Source: Phycisphaerales bacterium
GTDB lineage: Bacteria > Planctomycetota > Phycisphaerae > WQYP01
Direction: 5' to 3'
Length of the DNA stretch: 37,671 nt
NCBI GenBank assembly: GCA_013044165.1
Contig: JABEVB010000213.1
Location: 1-37,671 of the forward strand
The notes under the pieces were generated by a model, which worked only from the letters and a program-made list of their open reading frames with translations, was not told the DNA's origin and did no database searches. Shown here one piece after another: positions 33,990-37,671 of the stretch (within the stretch, counting starts at the first letter, position 1; each line of letters opens with the position of its first letter). The position numbers and the translations under genes are program-made.

Positions 33990-34045
33990 ACCTGCGACCT
34001 CTTGGTCCCGAACCAAGCGCTCTAGCCAAGCTGAGCTACGCCCCG
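33971..34045 (-). tRNA. tRNA-Pro (anticodon CGG)
   Basis: On the minus strand acceptor CGGGGCG (from 34045) pairs with CGCCCCG, with A at 33971 as discriminator. Anticodon stem CTTGG/CCAAG encloses TTCGGGA, anticodon CGG for CCG. The T-arm has GTTCAAATC. CCA is not encoded. The 3' part overlaps the recombinase remnant by 19 bp. Confidence 0.96.
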
Positions 34046-34285
34046 GCTGCGAAATGTGACAATAGCTTATCATACCAAGCCTCAATCGGCTAGAGCGTCC
34101 CAAGGCAAATATTGTGCCTCCCCGCGACAAAAGCCCCATCGCCTTACAATTTTCCAAGAGCCAGTTACCTTAAATACAACCGCCCACAGATGCCACTGGC
34201 CTGTTCCGCACCCCTGACGAATTGCCTCACCCCCGCTACAATAACGCTGTTTTGATAAATGTGTCCCTTTAACTTGAGAACGTCC

Positions 34286-35530
34286 ATGCAAACGACCATC
34301 CATACCACCGCACCTGAACAACAATTTGCGACCCTCATAGCCGCAACCGACAACGTTTATACGCCGGCGGAACTTAAGCAGCGTCTCATAGACTCCGCCT
34401 CAGCCAACAAGCCGCTGCGCGTTAAGCTGGGCATGGACCCCACCGCGCCCGATCTGCATCTGGGCCACGCGGTGGTGCTTCGAAAGCTGCGGCAGTTTCA
34501 GGATTTCGGCCACAAGGCCGTGCTTATTGTCGGCGACTTTACCGCCATGATCGGCGATCCAACCGGCAAAAAGAAAACACGCCCCGTGCTCTCATCCGAG
34601 CAGGTGCAGCAGAACGCCCAAACCTACTTTGAGCAGGCCGGCAAAATTCTCGACACCTCGCCCGAACGCCTCGAAATTCGCCGCAACAGCGAATGGCTCG
34701 CCCAAATGAACTTTGCCGACGCCTTAAAACTCGCCCAGCAAATGACCGTGGCTCGCATGCTTGAGCGCGATACCTTCAGCGAACGCCACAAGGCTGGTGA
34801 AGCCATCTATATTCATGAGTTTATGTATCCGCTCATGCAGGGCTGGGACTCGGTGATGGTGCATGCCGATGTTGAATTGGGTGGCACCGATCAAACCTTC
34901 AACAATCTTGTCGGACGCGACCTGCAGATCGCACAGGGCCAAAAACCGCAAATTGTCATGATTATGCCCATCTTAACCGGTACTGACGGTCACCAAAAAA
35001 TGAGTAAATCGCTCGGAAACTATGTGGGCGTAGCCGAGGCCGCCACCGAACAATTCGGTAAAACCATGAGCATTCCCGACGATCTCATGCCCCAATGGTT
35101 TAATCTCTGCACTCCACTGTCGGCCGATCGGATACACTCGCTTATAGACCCAACCCAAACGCATCCGCGCGAGGCCAAAGAGGTGCTGGGCCGGCTTATT
35201 GTAGAGCAATTTCATTCGGCGCCCGCCGCCCAGAGCGCCGCCGAAGACTTTCGCCGGCGCTTTGCCGGTGGCGAACTGCCGAGCGAAATCGCCCAGCACG
35301 TCATCAGTGCCGCACTTCTTAAAGATGGCCGCATCGGCGTGCTTACGCTTATTAAAGAAGCCGGCTTTGCGCCCTCCACCAGCGAAGCGCGTCGCCTCGT
35401 TGAAGGTGGAGGGGTAATCTTTGCGGGCCGCAAAATCAGCAATCCCAAAGAGCAGCTCACCCTTGAAGGCGAGCCGGTACTGCAGGTGGGTAAGCGGCGC
35501 GTGTGTCGCGTGGTTATGGCTCCGGCTTGA
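34286..35530 (+). CDS. tyrS: Tyrosyl-tRNA synthetase
   Basis: A 414-residue class I aminoacyl-tRNA synthetase charging tRNA-Tyr. The HIGH motif reads HLGH (58-61) in PTAPDLHLGH and the KMSKS motif is intact at 238-242. Other family features are LVGDF-like IVGDFTAMIGDPTG, ELGGTDQTFN for tyrosine/ATP binding, and a C-terminal S4-like RNA-binding domain (ARRLVEGGGVIFAGRKI). ATG 34286 is preferred over the in-frame ATG at 34259, whose extra nine residues are not typical; only a weak GAGAA site precedes it. The gene end overlaps the MATE gene convergently by 17 bp. Confidence 0.95.
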   Translation: MQTTIHTTAPEQQFATLIAATDNVYTPAELKQRLIDSASANKPLRVKLGMDPTAPDLHLGHAVVLRKLRQFQDFGHKAVLIVGDFTAMIGDPTGKKKTRPVLSSEQVQQNAQTYFEQAGKILDTSPERLEIRRNSEWLAQMNFADALKLAQQMTVARMLERDTFSERHKAGEAIYIHEFMYPLMQGWDSVMVHADVELGGTDQTFNNLVGRDLQIAQGQKPQIVMIMPILTGTDGHQKMSKSLGNYVGVAEAATEQFGKTMSIPDDLMPQWFNLCTPLSADRIHSLIDPTQTHPREAKEVLGRLIVEQFHSAPAAQSAAEDFRRRFAGGELPSEIAQHVISAALLKDGRIGVLTLIKEAGFAPSTSEARRLVEGGGVIFAGRKISNPKEQLTLEGEPVLQVGKRRVCRVVMAPA

Positions 35531-36944
35531 GCCGCGTACCCAGTATGTTAAACTTTTCCCATGTAGCGGCTCGCCAGCGCAAGGCCGCGAAAATGCCCAG
35601 CAGCGACGCATAAATGGCGGCCATCATCCAGGAGCCTTGCGACCCCCAGCCCGGCGCCAGCCGCCCCACCAGCCAGCCCCCCAGCACGCAAACACCCCAT
35701 GAAAGCACACCCGTGACAATGCCCGGCACCAGCGTATCGCCGGCTCCACGCAACGCGCCCATGAACGTAATGTTCATCGCGTCAAAAATTTGGAATGCCG
35801 CAGCAATCAGCAGCAGTCGCTGTACGAGATGAACTTCCGCCGGCCGCGTTAATATAAGCCGCGCAAGCGGCCCGCCCATCACCACAAACAATACGCCGCA
35901 CAAACCCATGTAGGCCATGGCAAAAATCAGGCTGCGCCGAGCCACGCGTCTGGCACCAAGTTTGTCGCCCGCACCTATTTTTTGCCCCACCATTACCGTC
36001 ACCGCCGCACCCAAACCTACCACCGGCATAAACGACACCATCGTGTAACGAAAAACCACACTCGTTGCCTCTGCGGCTACCGCCCCAAACCGGTCAACAA
36101 CCGCAATGCTGAAAATCCCCCACGATAGCGTATCACTTGCAATTTGCACCCCGGCAAATACGCCTATTCGCAGCAATCGCCATGCATGCGACGGCTGCAG
36201 CTTCCAGGCCTCGAGTGTGCCATAATCGCGGCGATAATTTTTGCTCAAAAACACCACCGCCACCGCGGCCAGTGAAACCGCCGCCCCGGTAAAAAATGCT
36301 ATCGCCGCCCCCAGCAGCCCCAGCCGAGGGAAACCCCAATGCCCAAATATGAGCACCCAATCCAGCAGCAGGTTTACGCCATTGCCCAACCCGCTTGCGA
36401 TGAACTGATAAATCGGTCGCCGCACCGCTATAAAAAAGCTACCCAAAACCGACATGCCAAACGTCAGCGGCACCGATGCCAACGCAAAGCGAAAATACAA
36501 CGTTTCTTTTTGCAGCAGCACCCCATGATGCCCCACCAGCCAGAACAAATCGCCCGCAAACGGAATCAGCGGCCAGCAAATCAGGGCCGTAAGCGCCGAG
36601 AGCCACATGCCCTGCCATGCATAAATGGCTGCTTGACGCGGTTCGTTGCGGCCCAAGCTTTGGCTTGCCAGCGATGAAACGCACGTCGCAAACCCCAGCA
36701 AAAATGAGATGAGCGCATACGCCAGCAGGCCGCCATTAAACGATGCCGCCAGGTTTACTCCCACACCATGCTGGTCCAATCGCGAGAGCATCCAGCCATC
36801 TAAAAATTGCGCTGCGGTAAGCGAGGTCATCGCGGCAATCGTGGGCGAGGCAAGCCGCAGCAGCTTTCGGCTTTCCGGCCAGAAGCCGGCATCAGGTTCT
36901 TGCGTTGGCGCTACAATAATATTTTCTAAAGGAATGTCCGGCAC
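35514..36944 (-). CDS. MATE-family multidrug/metabolite efflux transporter
   Basis: A 476-residue integral membrane protein with about 12 hydrophobic helices in two halves, as usual for MATE cation-coupled exporters. Recognisable family patterns are the first-half LLRLASPTIAAMTSLTAAQFLDGWMLSRL, the loop SLASQSLGRNEPRQA and its second-half counterpart VTVMVGQKIGAGDKLGARR, and GALRGAGDTLVPG. Start is GTG 36944 with GAGG four bases upstream (rather close). The substrate is unknown; relatives export drugs, dyes or small metabolites. It converges on tyrS with a 17-bp overlap. Confidence 0.92.
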   Translation of the reverse strand: MPDIPLENIIVAPTQEPDAGFWPESRKLLRLASPTIAAMTSLTAAQFLDGWMLSRLDQHGVGVNLAASFNGGLLAYALISFLLGFATCVSSLASQSLGRNEPRQAAIYAWQGMWLSALTALICWPLIPFAGDLFWLVGHHGVLLQKETLYFRFALASVPLTFGMSVLGSFFIAVRRPIYQFIASGLGNGVNLLLDWVLIFGHWGFPRLGLLGAAIAFFTGAAVSLAAVAVVFLSKNYRRDYGTLEAWKLQPSHAWRLLRIGVFAGVQIASDTLSWGIFSIAVVDRFGAVAAEATSVVFRYTMVSFMPVVGLGAAVTVMVGQKIGAGDKLGARRVARRSLIFAMAYMGLCGVLFVVMGGPLARLILTRPAEVHLVQRLLLIAAAFQIFDAMNITFMGALRGAGDTLVPGIVTGVLSWGVCVLGGWLVGRLAPGWGSQGSWMMAAIYASLLGIFAALRWRAATWEKFNILGTRLKPEP

Positions 36945-37061
36945 ATAACCTCAAAACATCAGGCACTGTAACCCACGGGATATGGGCAGCCACTTTACCA
37001 GTGCGTCTATGCTGCGGCATGGCCAAATGTTATCCGCGATGGCATCCGCAGGCCATTAAAT

Positions 37062-37088
37062 AAAAAAGCCTTCGCGAGGGCGAAGGCT
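37062..37088 (-). terminator. Rho-independent terminator of rpsI
   Basis: On the minus strand AGCCTTCGC (37088-37080), loop CCTC, and GCGAAGGCT (37075-37067) form a perfect 9-bp GC-rich stem followed by TTTTT. It lies 63 bp after the rpsI stop. Confidence 0.85.
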
Positions 37089-37151
37089 TCTGTAGGTTGC
37101 ACCATTCGACAGCCACACAAGGCGGTACACATGCCGCCGACAGTCGCAGAC

Positions 37152-37607
37152 TCAGCGTTTGCTGAACTGAAACGCCCTGCGAGCGCCGCGTAGACCATAC
37201 TTTTTACGTTCTTTCATGCGGCTATCGCGGGTAAGAAACCCGGCCGACTGAATATCTTTACGCAGCGATGCATCATACAGCGCCAATGCACGGCCCAGCC
37301 CCTGCACAATGGCCCCGGCCTGCCCGGTAATGCCACCGCCCTTTACATTCACCGTTACATCCAGACCAGCTGCGGCATTGGCGGTAAACAGCGGCGCCCG
37401 CACAACGGTTCGCGACTGCGGCTCGGTAAAAAATTCATCCACGGTGCGCTTGTTCACCAAAAAGTTGCCTTCGCCGGCGGTAATGCGCACGCGTGCCACC
37501 GAAGACTTACGCCGCCCGGTACCCCAATAGTATGTTTTGCCATTCACGGTTACTTTGCCGCGGGCGGCGGGTGCTTTTTCAACACTGCTCGAAACGGTTT
37601 CCGACAT
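37152..37607 (-). CDS. rpsI: 30S ribosomal protein S9
   Basis: A 151-residue ribosomal protein of the 30S head. The core [14 protein letters not shown], the [19 protein letters not shown] segment, [15 protein letters not shown] and the universally conserved C-terminus FSKR, which reaches the P-site tRNA, are all present. ATG 37607 is set by an AGAGGT ribosome binding site four bases upstream; an in-frame ATG at 37649 would add 14 residues. The N-terminal about 25 residues are a lineage-variable extension. rplM usually precedes rpsI and is expected just beyond the window end. A strong terminator follows. Confidence 0.96.
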   Translation of the reverse strand: MSETVSSSVEKAPAARGKVTVNGKTYYWGTGRRKSSVARVRITAGEGNFLVNKRTVDEFFTEPQSRTVVRAPLFTANAAAGLDVTVNVKGGGITGQAGAIVQGLGRALALYDASLRKDIQSAGFLTRDSRMKERKKYGLRGARRAFQFSKR

Positions 37608-37671
37608 TTTTACCTCTACTTGACTCTTCGTCGAAGATTTTAACCCCATCAGCGCTTTACATCAGCGCAAG

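Noticed and set aside
1-37671. CRISPR array or phage gene cluster
   Set aside because: No regularly spaced repeats, cas genes or phage structural genes were seen.

Overview
The window is a 37.7 kb piece of a bacterial chromosome of moderate GC content, densely packed with genes on both strands. The gene set suggests Planctomycetota, probably class Phycisphaerae. The clues are a von Willebrand-type protein with a single N-terminal membrane anchor, an imuB-dnaE2 mutagenesis pair, paired ketosynthases, several lineage-specific short membrane proteins, and frequent TTG/GTG starts. This placement is an inference from gene content; no rRNA is present.

Layout. 1-6.6 kb (+): metallophosphoesterase, beta-carbonic anhydrase, a KSbeta(chain-length-factor-like)/KSalpha ketosynthase pair, an L-rhamnose isomerase-type TIM barrel and a small membrane protein. 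6.6-7.2 kb: a 630 bp gene-poor stretch with a terminator and a branched, potentially structured RNA ahead of a VWA-type protein. 8.2-15.4 kb (-): pabB, polA (interrupted by a one-base frameshift), ribBA (GTP cyclohydrolase II half lacking its zinc cysteines), a membrane-anchored unknown protein and a ComB-family phosphatase. 15.6-22.1 kb (+): a FUSC-family membrane protein, a TlpA-like thioredoxin, an HTH regulator with an operator-like dyad in its promoter, and DsbD. Then come tRNA-Ser(CGA), a CPA2 antiporter fused to two Usp domains, and on the minus strand a small membrane protein, a periplasmic GH3 beta-glucosidase, dnaE2 and imuB. 32.9-34.0 kb: a graveyard of mobile-element remnants (transposase N-terminus, a large imperfect hairpin, the C-terminal part of a large serine recombinase) ending inside the 3' end of tRNA-Pro(CGG). 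34.3-37.6 kb: tyrS, a convergent MATE transporter and rpsI with a clear terminator.

Functional themes are envelope redox chemistry (DsbD reductant transfer plus TlpA-like thioredoxin), cofactor synthesis (PabB for folate, RibBA for riboflavin), DNA repair and mutagenesis (Pol I; ImuB with DnaE2), translation (TyrS, S9, two tRNAs) and sugar use (rhamnose isomerase, beta-glucosidase). The most unusual items are the isolated, reversed-order KSbeta-KSalpha pair with no carrier protein nearby; the degenerate RibBA; the split polA; the operator-like sites in front of imuB, the HTH gene and the carbonic anhydrase; and the branched RNA candidate near 6.93-7.01 kb.
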